In this document: positions 17,638 to 26,474 of the stretch, one piece after another
Layout of the letters: each line of letters opens with the position of its first letter
How positions within the stretch are numbered: the first letter of the stretch is position 1
DNA from: Bacteroides timonensis
GTDB lineage: Bacteria > Bacteroidota > Bacteroidia > Bacteroidales > Bacteroidaceae
DNA length: 62,131 bases
Direction: 5' to 3'
Assembly (NCBI RefSeq): GCF_000513195.1
Contig: NZ_CBVI010000028.1
Span: 1-62,131 of the forward strand
Position numbers and translations under genes: made by a program
Notes under the pieces: generated by a model
What the model was told of the DNA's origin: nothing
The model's database searches: none
What the model saw: only the letters and a program-made list of their open reading frames with translations

Positions 17638-18954
17638 TTAAAGTGATTTTTTAAGTAATCTTCCTTTCTCCGTTAAACGATATTTCTGCAAGCGGCTATT
17701 CGGCTTATCAGGTATTGTCATTTCGATAACTTCTGAATCTAAAGCTGATTTTAAATAATTCAAACGAAAATGCTCCCTATCAGAGAGTTGTAATCTCTCC
17801 TGTAATTCTTGCCTATTCATTTCCTTATCCAATACTCTGATCAACTCTCTCACTTGCGGGGTATCTTGCGGGGTATCTTTTTCTGCAATAGGAAATGTCA
17901 TCCGCAAAAAATTCTCTGTAAATTTGAAGCATTCTTTTCCATAGCTTCTTAAAACACGAGGAACGCCAGAACCTAAATGCTCAACCAAATCCAAGTCTCT
18001 AAAAACACGCATTAATTCTTTATTGCGAGGCACAGAGTAACCTTCAAAAAATTCTTTTTCAGTTATACCTTGCGGCAGGCTTCCGAATGAAGTTATCTCT
18101 ATTCTGTCCTCAAAGAATTCAAATTTAGGAGGCACTTCGGATGTATAATCATTGTGAACTATTGCATTTATTACGGCTTCACGTAAGGCAACAGGACTCC
18201 AAAGTTTCTTTTCTTCACGCTCTTTAGGAGTTATTTTAGCTAACGTCTTATTCTCTACCCCAAGTTTATCCAATACTTGCTTTGTGGCCTTTATTAATGA
18301 ACAATAGCCGTATTCATTATTTTCCATCAAGTCCACTCTATCAAGACCAGCGTACTTTGCAACCTTTACAGAAAGCCCATTAACATCAGACAATAAATAA
18401 GCTACATAATTATACTGTCCATCTTCGGTAAGCAATTCAAGATTAGATGCAAAATGCTGATTTAAAGTCTTATTTGCCCCTTCATAGTATATTTTAAGCT
18501 GTTCGAATGTAAGATTCTGATTGGAAGATTTGATCTTGCCTATAGAGTTACGAGTGCGTTTTGCAGAAAGAGCCTCGATCATTCTCACCGGCATAGGTTC
18601 AGCTGCAGTCCCAACACGAATGAATGTACCCTTTTCTAACATTCCAAATTTTTTAATGTAATAGGGTTTCTCTGTTCCACTCGCAAACGTTATTTTAATT
18701 ACATCCTTAGAATCAATATTTACTACAGCCACATCAAACAATCCCATGCAAGAGGGCATAATATTATTCTTCAGACGATCTTCTATTCTTAACATATCTC
18801 CATCGATGTCGTTAACACCAATAGGAGTTCCTGTTTTATGAACACCAATATATATCACTCCTCCCTCAAGATAATTTAAAAAAGCCACAGCTTCTTTTTC
18901 TAAATCATCTGTAAGATACTGCTTATATTCTGTACGATTGGTTTCTGATGTCAT
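17638..18954 (-). CDS. AlbA/Schlafen-type ATP-binding protein
   Basis: A 438-residue protein. Residues about 5-120 form a divergent AlbA_2 (Schlafen-type) domain with EYKQYL, EKEAVAFLNY and the GGVIYIGVHKTG core. Residues about 250-360 form a GHKL-like ATPase module (REAVINAIVHNDY, then ITSFGSLPQG, then LGSGVPR). A winged-helix-like C-terminus follows a KDTPQDTPQV linker encoded by a 12-bp direct repeat. Such proteins are often annotated as transcriptional regulators or RNA/DNA-binding proteins, and some act in stress or phage defence. Its partner is the DMP19-like gene. The function here is unknown. Confidence 0.75.
   Translation of the reverse strand: MTSETNRTEYKQYLTDDLEKEAVAFLNYLEGGVIYIGVHKTGTPIGVNDIDGDMLRIEDRLKNNIMPSCMGLFDVAVVNIDSKDVIKITFASGTEKPYYIKKFGMLEKGTFIRVGTAAEPMPVRMIEALSAKRTRNSIGKIKSSNQNLTFEQLKIYYEGANKTLNQHFASNLELLTEDGQYNYVAYLLSDVNGLSVKVAKYAGLDRVDLMENNEYGYCSLIKATKQVLDKLGVENKTLAKITPKEREEKKLWSPVALREAVINAIVHNDYTSEVPPKFEFFEDRIEITSFGSLPQGITEKEFFEGYSVPRNKELMRVFRDLDLVEHLGSGVPRVLRSYGKECFKFTENFLRMTFPIAEKDTPQDTPQVRELIRVLDKEMNRQELQERLQLSDREHFRLNYLKSALDSEVIEMTIPDKPNSRLQKYRLTEKGRLLKKSL
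17854..17877. repeat. 12-bp direct repeat inside ATPase gene
   Basis: TTGCGGGGTATC occurs twice in tandem, encoding the doubled DTPQ linker. Copy-number change would keep the frame. Confidence 0.8.
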
Positions 18955-19208
18955 ATCACTTTCATCTTAAACATTACAATCTTTGCGACCTTAATGCCCG
19001 CAAAGATAGTAATATTTAGATGCAGTATGGAAAGTATCGCTACAATTTTTGCTATATTCCTTTATCTCCCACAACGAAGTAAGTATTCTTATCAATCACC
19101 TGCAATTCAATGGTCCGTGCTACAACTATCCATAAAAGAATAAGAGGTATAGCACTCTCGCTGAAAGAAGATAATTTGTTCTATATTTCCTGACTCTCAT
19201 GACCCCAA

Positions 19209-19296
19209 CCGTATCAAGTCCGTGTTTGCTCCGTATCGATACAAAGGGAGTTGGTATGGGCTTGGTATGGAGCAGACAGGGAGGAGGTATGGAGGT
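19209..19296. repeat. 11/22-bp-period array C
   Basis: Eight 11-mers lie in register. CCGTATC starts at 19209 and 19231 (22 apart), GGTATGG starts at 19253, 19264 and 19286, with weaker units between them. The array is in the 637-bp divergent gap 18955-19591. The rest of that gap holds the lyase promoter and a hydrophobic 62-codon frame (19369-19557, minus) that I do not consider a gene. Confidence 0.75.
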
Positions 19297-19556
19297 GATA
19301 AGAAATTAGTCTAAAGTTCTGTTTTTCTCTAATGCTATAGAAAGAAATCAAAGTGGCAGGTTACACGTTTATAAATAAAAGAATATAAGGAAATAGTAAA
19401 TCCCATACGATGCCAGCAGAAGTTTCTGTAACCACCAGCTTTCCTTTTTCTCTATTCTAATGCAAAAATAGAAAAAAACATTAAAGAATGACGCAGTAAG
19501 ACCTAAACTTCCACATAGAAAAAGAATTTGTCGACATCCGTCACTCAGAAAACCCA

Positions 19557-19564
19557 TACTTTTG
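19557..19564 (+). promoter_or_regulatory. -7 element for pectate lyase gene
   Basis: TACTTTTG, 28 bp upstream of the ATG at 19592. No well-spaced -33 motif is visible. Confidence 0.5.
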
Positions 19565-19591
19565 TCCCATCAGAATATTAATCTTAAGACC

Positions 19592-21358
19592 ATGAAGAAA
19601 AACTACACGCTTCTATTTATCACGCTTTTATGTGCTGTTTTTGCACAAGCTCAAACCACTCCCGCCTTCCCCGGCGCCGAAGGTTTCGCCCGCTACACCG
19701 TAACCGGCGGACGCGGAGGTATCGTATATCACGTCACCAACCTTAATGACAGCGGCGAAGGGTCACTGCGTGCAGGAATTGATATGAAAGTTCCCCGTAC
19801 CATTGTTTTTGATGTGTCGGGCATTATTGAACTGGAAAGCAGGCTGGTCATAAAAAACGGAGATCTTACTATCGCCGGACAAACGGCTCCGGGAGACGGG
19901 ATTTGTATCAAGAACTACACCCTGCACATTGTCGGATACAAGGAAGAAGATAAAAAGGATCAATGTGCCACTAATATTATCATCCGCTTCATCCGATGCC
20001 GGATGGGAGATGAGAAGAAGGCGGAAGACGATGCCATGTGGGGACGTTATACCTCGGATATCATCATAGATCATTGCAGCATGAGCTGGAGCACGGACGA
20101 ATGTGCTTCTTTTTATAGTAATAAGAACTTCACCATGCAGTGGTGCATCTTGAGTGAAAGCCTAACCAAATCGGTACACGTCAAAGGAAACCACGGATAT
20201 GGAGCCATTTGGGGAGGTGAGGGAGCAAGTTTCCACCATAATCTGCTGGCTCATCACAGTAGCCGCACTCCTCGTCTGGATGGCAGCCGCTCCGTAGGAA
20301 GATGGGAAGAAGAACTTACCGATCTACGCAACAATGTATTCTATAACTGGGGACCCACCAACGGAGGATATGCCGGAGAAGGCGGACGGTATAACTTTAT
20401 GAACAATTATTATAAACCAGGCCCCTCTACTGCCACAAAGAAAAATCTAGTCAACCGTATCTTTCAGCCCAATGCCGATGATGGCACACAAAGTAATCCT
20501 GCAGGTATATGGGGAAGCTTTTATGTGAATGGGAACTACTTTGACGACACTTGCTCCAAGTTGAATAATGACATGAAAAAATTGGTAGCCGAAACCAATG
20601 CAGATAACTGGGAAGGCATTCATCCGCATCTGGGCAACGGTGAACTGCCGGGAGGAAGTAAAGACGGCATTAAAAGTAAGACAGAATTTGAAGTCGCATC
20701 CGTTAGTACGCATGCTGCGGCACAGGCTTATGAAAAAGTACTGGCACAAGCGGGTGCCAGCCTGAAGCGTGACGCCGTCGATGAACGGATCATCTCTGAA
20801 GTTAAGAATGGGAATTACACTTATGAAGGCAGCAACGGCAGTAGTAACGGACTGATTGATTCACAAGCCGACGTGGAAGGATGGCCTCTGTACAATAATG
20901 AAGAAAAGCCTGCTGATTCCAATGGGGACGGTATTCCTGACACTTGGGCTGCCCAGTATCTTCCCGTCGGCAAAACCTATAAGGACATAGAACCATCTAC
21001 CGGTTACTCTTACCTGGAACTTTACATCAATAGCCTCGTTGACGACTTGATGAAAGCCTGCTACGAAAACAGCAGTAATTCCCCAAGCAACCACGATTTC
21101 GGTTTATATGGCACTACCACAGGGATTTCTTCTCCCTCTGCCCAAAAAACAGATGCGGTAAAATGCTTCCGGCAGGATAAGCAAATTGTCCTTAAGGGAC
21201 TTTGCGCAGGGGCACGCATCGAAATTTATGACTTGTCGGGAAGAATCATGGCTTCCTATCAAAGCTCTGACGAACAGGCTGTATACCCCCTCACCCAGCC
21301 TGCCATTATTAACATCCTATCGGGAGGAAAAAAGTACAGTTTCAAAAGTCCCCGTTAA
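19592..21358 (+). CDS. Secreted pectate lyase (PL1-like)
   Basis: A 588-residue protein. The start at 19592 (MKKNYTLLF) gives a proper signal peptide ending AQAQT. The body is a right-handed beta-helix of the PL1 type: [10 protein letters not shown] and [20 protein letters not shown] at the N-terminus, then [25 protein letters not shown] and [14 protein letters not shown] dockerin-like acidic [12 protein letters not shown] follows, then a C-terminal segment of about 75 residues (IEIYDLSGR) like a type IX secretion sorting tail. It should cleave pectate by beta-elimination outside the cytoplasm. It stands alone, with no SusC/D pair beside it. Confidence 0.9.
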   Translation: MKKNYTLLFITLLCAVFAQAQTTPAFPGAEGFARYTVTGGRGGIVYHVTNLNDSGEGSLRAGIDMKVPRTIVFDVSGIIELESRLVIKNGDLTIAGQTAPGDGICIKNYTLHIVGYKEEDKKDQCATNIIIRFIRCRMGDEKKAEDDAMWGRYTSDIIIDHCSMSWSTDECASFYSNKNFTMQWCILSESLTKSVHVKGNHGYGAIWGGEGASFHHNLLAHHSSRTPRLDGSRSVGRWEEELTDLRNNVFYNWGPTNGGYAGEGGRYNFMNNYYKPGPSTATKKNLVNRIFQPNADDGTQSNPAGIWGSFYVNGNYFDDTCSKLNNDMKKLVAETNADNWEGIHPHLGNGELPGGSKDGIKSKTEFEVASVSTHAAAQAYEKVLAQAGASLKRDAVDERIISEVKNGNYTYEGSNGSSNGLIDSQADVEGWPLYNNEEKPADSNGDGIPDTWAAQYLPVGKTYKDIEPSTGYSYLELYINSLVDDLMKACYENSSNSPSNHDFGLYGTTTGISSPSAQKTDAVKCFRQDKQIVLKGLCAGARIEIYDLSGRIMASYQSSDEQAVYPLTQPAIINILSGGKKYSFKSPR

Positions 21359-21440
21359 TTTTATTGTAATGTGGAGATTGCAATACACAGGAACACTGTC
21401 TCTTATTATTTATTTTTATAAAAAAAGTCAGATAACTCGA

Positions 21441-21471
21441 TTTGCATAAATAAAGAAAAGGAGTAACTTTG
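21441..21471 (+). promoter_or_regulatory. Promoter of Fe-S scaffold-like/GGGtGRT operon
   Basis: A -33 TTTG (21441-21444), a 19-bp spacer and a -7 TAACTTTG (21464-21471), a strong consensus match. The leader before the ATG at 21534 is about 57 nt. Confidence 0.75.
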
Positions 21472-21533
21472 CGAGCGATTTTAGAAAGTAGATTACGTTT
21501 TTTAATTTATATAACTTAAAAAAAGAGCTAATT

Positions 21534-22235
21534 ATGACTTATTCACACGAAGTGGAACACATGTGTGTTGTAAAGAAGGGTCCTAACCACGGACCGGCTC
21601 CCATACCCGAAGAAGGCAAATGGGTAAAATCAAAAGAAATAGTTGATATTTCAGGTTTAACACATGGTATAGGTTGGTGTGCTCCTCAACAAGGTGCTTG
21701 TAAACTGACTTTGAACGTAAAAGAAGGTATCATTCAGGAAGCATTGGTTGAAACAATCGGCTGCTCCGGTATGACTCACTCAGCTGCTATGGCCGCTGAA
21801 ATCCTTCCGGGCAAGACAGTACTCGAAGCATTGAATACTGACCTTGTTTGCGACGCTATCAATACAGCAATGCGCGAACTTTTCCTGCAAATCGTTTACG
21901 GACGTACTCAGTCTGCTTTCTCTGAAGGTGGTTTGATTATCGGTGCAGGTTTGGAAGACTTGGGTAAAGGTCTGCGTAGCCAGGTAGGTACATTGTACGG
22001 TACTTTGGCAAAAGGCCCTCGTTACCTGGAAATGGCCGAAGGTTACATCAAGAATATCTTCTTGGATAAGAATGACGAGATCTGCGGATACGAATTCGTT
22101 CACATGGGCAAATTCATGGATGAAATCAAGAAGGGTACAGATGCTAACGAAGCATTGAAGAAGGTTACCGGTACTTACGGTCGCGTAACACCTGAGCAGG
22201 GAGCAGTTAAACATATTGATCCACGTCACGAATAA
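21534..22235 (+). CDS. Iron-sulfur cluster scaffold-like protein
   Basis: A 233-residue protein whose first half resembles the IscU/NifU fold: WCAPQQGACKLTLNV then TIGCSGMTHSAAMAAEILPGK, with candidate ligand cysteines C49, C56 and C77. The second half is an extra domain with no recognised motif. It could hold a cluster or metal in the cytoplasm, but the cysteine spacing differs from true IscU. Codon use is biased to GGT, GCT and CGT, suggesting high expression. It forms a conserved pair with the GGGtGRT gene 19 bp downstream. Confidence 0.75.
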   Translation: MTYSHEVEHMCVVKKGPNHGPAPIPEEGKWVKSKEIVDISGLTHGIGWCAPQQGACKLTLNVKEGIIQEALVETIGCSGMTHSAAMAAEILPGKTVLEALNTDLVCDAINTAMRELFLQIVYGRTQSAFSEGGLIIGAGLEDLGKGLRSQVGTLYGTLAKGPRYLEMAEGYIKNIFLDKNDEICGYEFVHMGKFMDEIKKGTDANEALKKVTGTYGRVTPEQGAVKHIDPRHE

Positions 22236-22238
22236 TAT

Positions 22239-22245
22239 AAGGAGG
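22239..22245 (+). promoter_or_regulatory. Strong Shine-Dalgarno site
   Basis: AAGGAGG lies 9 bp before the ATG at 22255 and fixes that start over an in-frame ATG at 22216. Such a strong site is uncommon in Bacteroides. Confidence 0.8.
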
Positions 22246-22254
22246 AAAGAAATT

Positions 22255-23265
22255 ATGATTAGAGAAGTAAAATTTGAAAGTCAAGACCGTCGTATCAAAG
22301 GTATCATTGCTGCCTTGAACGCTAACGGCATCAAAGACATCGAGGAAGCTAACGCAATCTGCGACGCTGCCGGACTTGATCCTTATAAAACGTGTGAAGA
22401 AACTCAGCCGATCTGTTTTGAAAATGCAAAGTGGGCTTACGTAGTGGGTGCTGCTATTGCATTGAAGAAAGGTTGCAAGAATGCTGCTGACGCTGCCGAA
22501 GCTATCGGTATCGGTCTGCAAGCTTTCTGTATCCCCGGTTCTGTAGCCGACGACCGTAAGGTTGGTATCGGTCATGGTAACCTGGCAGCTATGTTGTTGC
22601 GCGAAGAGACTAAGTGTTTTGCTTTCTTGGCGGGTCACGAGTCATTTGCTGCTGCAGAAGGTGCTATCAAAATTGCCGCTAAAGCTGACAAAGTACGTAA
22701 AGAACCTCTGCGTTGTATCCTGAACGGTTTGGGTAAGGATGCTGCACAGATCATCTCTCGTATCAATGGCTTTACTTATGTACAAACTCAATTCGACTAC
22801 TATACTTCTGAACTGAAAGTTGTTCGCGAAATCGCTTACTCTGACGGCGAACGCGCCAAAGTAAAATGCTATGGTTGCGACGACGTTCGTGAAGGTGTAG
22901 CCGTTATGTGGAAAGAAGGCGTAGACGTTTCTATCACTGGTAACTCAACTAACCCGACTCGTTTCCAACACCCGGTTGCCGGTACTTACAAGAAAGAGCG
23001 TATGCTTGCTGGTAAGCCTTATTTCTCAGTTGCTTCCGGTGGTGGTACAGGCCGTACTCTTCACCCGGATAACATGGCAGCCGGTCCGGCTTCTTATGGC
23101 ATGACCGACACAATGGGTCGTATGCACTCCGACGCTCAGTTCGCTGGTTCTTCATCAGTTCCTGCTCACGTAGAAATGATGGGCTTCCTGGGTATCGGTA
23201 ACAACCCGATGGTAGGATGTACTGTGGCTTGCGCGGTAGACGTAGCTCAGGCTTTGAACAAGTAA
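22255..23265 (+). CDS. GGGtGRT protein
   Basis: A 336-residue soluble protein with the name-giving motif GGGTGRT in FSVASGGGTGRTLHP and a cysteine-containing body (CEETQPICFEN, KCYGCDD, GCTVACAVD). The family is conserved in Bacteroidota, Firmicutes and others but has no established function. Several cysteines and pairing with an IscU-like gene suggest metal or redox chemistry, which is inference. Codon use is highly optimised, like its partner. A strong terminator follows. Confidence 0.85.
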   Translation: MIREVKFESQDRRIKGIIAALNANGIKDIEEANAICDAAGLDPYKTCEETQPICFENAKWAYVVGAAIALKKGCKNAADAAEAIGIGLQAFCIPGSVADDRKVGIGHGNLAAMLLREETKCFAFLAGHESFAAAEGAIKIAAKADKVRKEPLRCILNGLGKDAAQIISRINGFTYVQTQFDYYTSELKVVREIAYSDGERAKVKCYGCDDVREGVAVMWKEGVDVSITGNSTNPTRFQHPVAGTYKKERMLAGKPYFSVASGGGTGRTLHPDNMAAGPASYGMTDTMGRMHSDAQFAGSSSVPAHVEMMGFLGIGNNPMVGCTVACAVDVAQALNK

Positions 23266-23286
23266 TATAAGTTACTTTATATAGAT

Positions 23287-23321
23287 AAACTCCTGTAATC
23301 GTTACGATTGCAGGAGTTTTT
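23287..23321 (+). terminator. Rho-independent terminator
   Basis: A hairpin with arms AAACTCCTGTAATCG and CGATTGCAGGAGTTT (one mismatch), a 3-nt loop and a T-run. Confidence 0.88.
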
Positions 23322-23552
23322 GTTTATGGTAATCTGACATAGACGACACCCTTTGTGGCAAAAGGTATAGCTCCACACAAACAATGCTTATCACATAGAA
23401 TAATTAACAATTTTATTCAACAGCTATCAATCTACCGAAAGCGCATCGAAATTTAACAACAAATTCAGCTTTCATCAGGCTCAAGTTCCGCAGTTGACAA
23501 TGACACACAAATAAGGTTACGGCCTTAACTCCATTAGAATCTCTGGAATAGC

Positions 23553-24938
23553 TTATTCATTAAACCAATCAATCTTTTTAGAGAAGTACATCACCATAGC
23601 CAGTATCACAAACAGACCAAGACTACCGGCAAGCAGTGCAAAAGTCTCCAACTGTATAAGAATGAAAACATAAATATAGAGCACACTGAGCAATCCTGCC
23701 ATAATAAACGCAGGTTTCTTTCTTTTAATAATTCCCAGCATATACCCTCCTACCAGCACAATCGTCAGCACTGATGCCACCAGATATGCCATGCTGAAAC
23801 CTATATGCTCGGACATGGACAACAACAAACTATAGAACAGACAAAGCGCCAAACCGACTAACAGATATTGCAAAGCATGAATACGGGTTTTCTCCATTAT
23901 CTCCGTGAAGAATATCACCGTAAAGGTCAGCAAAATAATCAGGATAGCATACTTAGTGGAACGCATGGACTGCTGGTACTGTTCTACCGGCATTTTCAGA
24001 TTAACTCCGAAGTTAGAGTTCTGAATATCTTTGGTACTGGCATTCTGATAATTTATAAACACTTGCGGATAATTTCTGTTCAGGTTCAGCACTTGCCATT
24101 GCGCAGAGAAGTCTTTCTCGGTAATCTCCCGCTTCTCCGGCAGATAATTACCATCAAAACTTGGAGTATTCCAGTTTGCTTTCAGGGCAACTTTCGTAGT
24201 TTTACCCAAGGGAGTAAAATAAATGGATTGAGATCCTTTCAGCTTTATCTTCATTTCATAGGGTAACTTCCGATCGTCTTTCAGAGCGGAAAGGTCGACA
24301 ATGGCATGAACACCCATACTTTCAATACCTCGTCCATCCATTCCCGACTCAAACGTATAGACAGAATCATTCAGTGTAATGCTGACCTGTTCACTGAGAC
24401 CACGCATATCTGTCAGGTTCAAGCAAACAGCTGCTCTGTTGTACTGAAGCACATCCATGTCGACATTACTCTTACAGAGCTCTTCCGAACTAAAGAATCC
24501 CTTGATCAGCAATTCGGACTGATAGACATTTACCTTATAAATTCCTCTCTGAAGAATTTCTGTACTCAACTGTCCGTCTATTGATAATTCATCAGGAAGT
24601 AATGTTATACTCCCCATAGTAACCTTCTTTACTCCATTATCTTCCTGAGTAATGGGATATTGCAAGTTAATATAAGGGCCTGTAATAGTCTGTGCCAAAC
24701 TCCACTTTTGGCCGACTTCCTCAATAGCATCCGTCTGTATCTGCCCACGTTCCCTAATCATATCTCCAATCATAAACATCGGGATCAACAGCAATAAAAT
24801 TAGAAAAGCGATAACTACCACTTTAATCGATTTGGAGAAACGGCGTAGACAGCCGCTTGCCTGTCTCTTTGTTTCATTCAGATTCTCTGCAAGATCTCCA
24901 TTGAAATCTTCGTTCAAATTGTCATTCAAATTGTCCAT
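23553..24938 (-). CDS. creD: CreD-family inner-membrane protein
   Basis: A 461-residue protein with one N-terminal membrane helix (about 37-60), a large periplasmic beta-rich domain (about 70-320) and a cluster of about five helices at the C-terminus (about 325-455), the CreD architecture. The conserved SITLLPDELSIDGQL and HALQYLLVGLALCLFYSLLLS regions are present. CreD is tied to envelope stress and beta-lactam response in enterobacteria, while in Bacteroidota its role is unclear. It is the last of three leftward genes, with a small winged-helix regulator and a membrane protein upstream. Confidence 0.88.
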   Translation of the reverse strand: MDNLNDNLNEDFNGDLAENLNETKRQASGCLRRFSKSIKVVVIAFLILLLLIPMFMIGDMIRERGQIQTDAIEEVGQKWSLAQTITGPYINLQYPITQEDNGVKKVTMGSITLLPDELSIDGQLSTEILQRGIYKVNVYQSELLIKGFFSSEELCKSNVDMDVLQYNRAAVCLNLTDMRGLSEQVSITLNDSVYTFESGMDGRGIESMGVHAIVDLSALKDDRKLPYEMKIKLKGSQSIYFTPLGKTTKVALKANWNTPSFDGNYLPEKREITEKDFSAQWQVLNLNRNYPQVFINYQNASTKDIQNSNFGVNLKMPVEQYQQSMRSTKYAILIILLTFTVIFFTEIMEKTRIHALQYLLVGLALCLFYSLLLSMSEHIGFSMAYLVASVLTIVLVGGYMLGIIKRKKPAFIMAGLLSVLYIYVFILIQLETFALLAGSLGLFVILAMVMYFSKKIDWFNE

Positions 24939-24997
24939 AATAGAATAGTATTAAGTAAGATATTTAGTATTGTCCGGTTTTGTGTGAAGCCAAACAT

Positions 24998-25294
24998 CTA
25001 CGTTGATTTCAGAAAATTCTCCAATGCTTCTATGTGAGTTTTGAAAGCTTTCTTCCCCTCCTTAGTGGCTTGGAAAGATGTTTTCGGCTTCCTACCCACA
25101 AAGCTCTTCTGGCAAACTATATAACCCAACTCTTCCAAAGCCCTTGTATGGCTCGCCAGGTTACCGTCCGTCAGTGAAAGTAATTCCTTCAAAGTATTGA
25201 AATCGACATCTTCATTTACCATGAGAACTGCCATAATACCCAGACGAACTTTACTTTCAAATGCCTTATTTATATTTTGAAATGCTTCTATCAT
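24998..25294 (-). CDS. Small winged-helix transcriptional regulator
   Basis: A 98-residue protein built as a single winged helix: SKVRLGIMAVLMVNEDVDFNTLKELL, the recognition helix TDGNLASHTRALEEL and a basic wing (KSFVGRKPKTSFQ). This matches the HTH_34/ArsR-like family usually found beside CreD in Bacteroidota. It starts 3 bp after the stop of the membrane protein gene and lies 59 bp before creD. It probably controls its own operon. Confidence 0.85.
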   Translation of the reverse strand: MIEAFQNINKAFESKVRLGIMAVLMVNEDVDFNTLKELLSLTDGNLASHTRALEELGYIVCQKSFVGRKPKTSFQATKEGKKAFKTHIEALENFLKST

Positions 25295-25297
25295 CTA

Positions 25298-25882
25298 TTA
25301 TTTTTTTCTTTCGTACTGTAAATAAAACAACATGCCATACAAAATATGGAATCCACCAAAACCAATTGTCCAAAACATCAAGCCATGTCCTTCAAAAAAA
25401 CAGTCTGCAATGCCCAGAGAAAGAAAAGCATATCCTAACCATGCTACATTGGAGTAAGTGAACTTAGACACATTGACCAAAGAAAGTCCATAGAAAAGTA
25501 ACATCACAGAGGATACCAGTCCGTAATGTTCATGTAGCAATAAGGCTATACAGAACAACCCTCCTGTCAACAACGGCAATGAAAAATTCCATGCAATACG
25601 ATAGGTTAGTTTACTGAGTAGCTTTTGTTGTATCTTCCTGGCCTTATACCAGGATAAGATACAGGCGGTAACAACTGAAACAGTCAAAACCAGTGAAGCA
25701 ACCATTATTAGTCCTTCCCTATTATCTCCTGATCTTAATAACTGACCGGCCACATAAGCACCGGCTAATGCATACACTCCGGCCAAGACAGCCGTCATTC
25801 CACTGAGAGATACGAACTTGGAAGATCTTTCCATCAATTCTTTTATCTCATTTACTGATTCTATTGCTTTATTCTTATCCAT
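25298..25882 (-). CDS. Predicted membrane protein of creD module
   Basis: A 194-residue protein with a cytoplasmic N-terminal helix (MDKNKAIESVNEIKELMERS) and about six transmembrane segments (near 23-45, 60-80, 100-120, 125-145, 147-165 and 170-187). The start at 25882 is preferred over one 54 bp upstream, which would add an improbable hydrophobic extension. Genes of this type occur directly before an HTH gene and creD. The function is unknown. Confidence 0.75.
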   Translation of the reverse strand: MDKNKAIESVNEIKELMERSSKFVSLSGMTAVLAGVYALAGAYVAGQLLRSGDNREGLIMVASLVLTVSVVTACILSWYKARKIQQKLLSKLTYRIAWNFSLPLLTGGLFCIALLLHEHYGLVSSVMLLFYGLSLVNVSKFTYSNVAWLGYAFLSLGIADCFFEGHGLMFWTIGFGGFHILYGMLFYLQYERKK

Positions 25883-25986
25883 ATATAAAAAAGTACTTTG
25901 TGACGCAAAGTAAAATATAAAAAATGAAAGGAGCAAAGAATATCGAGAAAAATGTATTCAATAAGATTAATCCGCATAAGAATCAC

Positions 25987-25994
25987 TATATTTG
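25987..25994 (+). promoter_or_regulatory. -7 element for DUF3795 gene
   Basis: TATATTTG, 30 bp upstream of the ATG at 26025. Confidence 0.5.
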
Positions 25995-26024
25995 CAATCA
26001 ACCAAATATCAACAGTATAGCCTA

Positions 26025-26359
26025 ATGATGAAACAATTAATTGCTTGTTGCGGATTAGATTGCGAAAGTTGCGATGCCCGCATAGCTACTGTCAGAGATG
26101 ACAATGAGTTAAGAGAAAAACAGCCCAACTGTGGAGTAAGCTGAACAATATACCGGAGATTACGGCAGATACCATTAATTGCATGGGTTGTCGTATGGAT
26201 GGAGTGAAAACTATGTATTGCAGCGATATGTGCACAATCCGCAAATGCGTAAACGAAAAAGGATTTAACACCTGTGGTGACTGTAAAGAATTGGATAACT
26301 GCCAGATAGTGGGTCCTATTTTTCAGCATACTCCCAGTGCTAAAGAAAATCTTCTATAA
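26025..26359 (+). pseudogene. DUF3795 protein, frameshifted
   Basis: Starting at 26025 the frame reads MMKQLIACCGLDCESCDAR and then breaks at an A5 run (26116-26120). Continuing in the neighbouring frame gives QLWSKLNNIPEITADTINCM, CRMDGVKTMYC, then CTIRKC and CGDCKELDNC, ending at 26357-26359. Together these make one cysteine-rich DUF3795 protein of about 111 residues, likely zinc- or metal-binding. One missing A restores the frame. The break is either a true mutation, an assembly error at a homopolymer, or a slippage site. It has its own -7 element and shares a terminator with kdgK. Confidence 0.88.
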
Positions 26360-26409
26360 CATTCGTCAGCTTTACGACCTGCACATTATTGTTCCCTTAT
26401 CTTTAAAAT

Positions 26410-26449
26410 AAAGAAACAGCATTTGAGACTCTCTTTATGCTGTTTCTTT
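26410..26449. terminator. Bidirectional terminator
   Basis: The 13-bp arms AAAGAAACAGCAT (26410-26422) and ATGCTGTTTCTTT (26437-26449) are followed by T-rich sequence, between the convergent DUF3795 and kdgK genes. Confidence 0.85.
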
Positions 26450-26474
26450 TCCCTTATTTCAATCAGATACTATC

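Noticed and set aside
19369..19557. Hydrophobic 62-residue minus-strand frame
   Set aside because: AT-rich promoter region of the pectate lyase gene; no ribosome-binding signal and no family resemblance.
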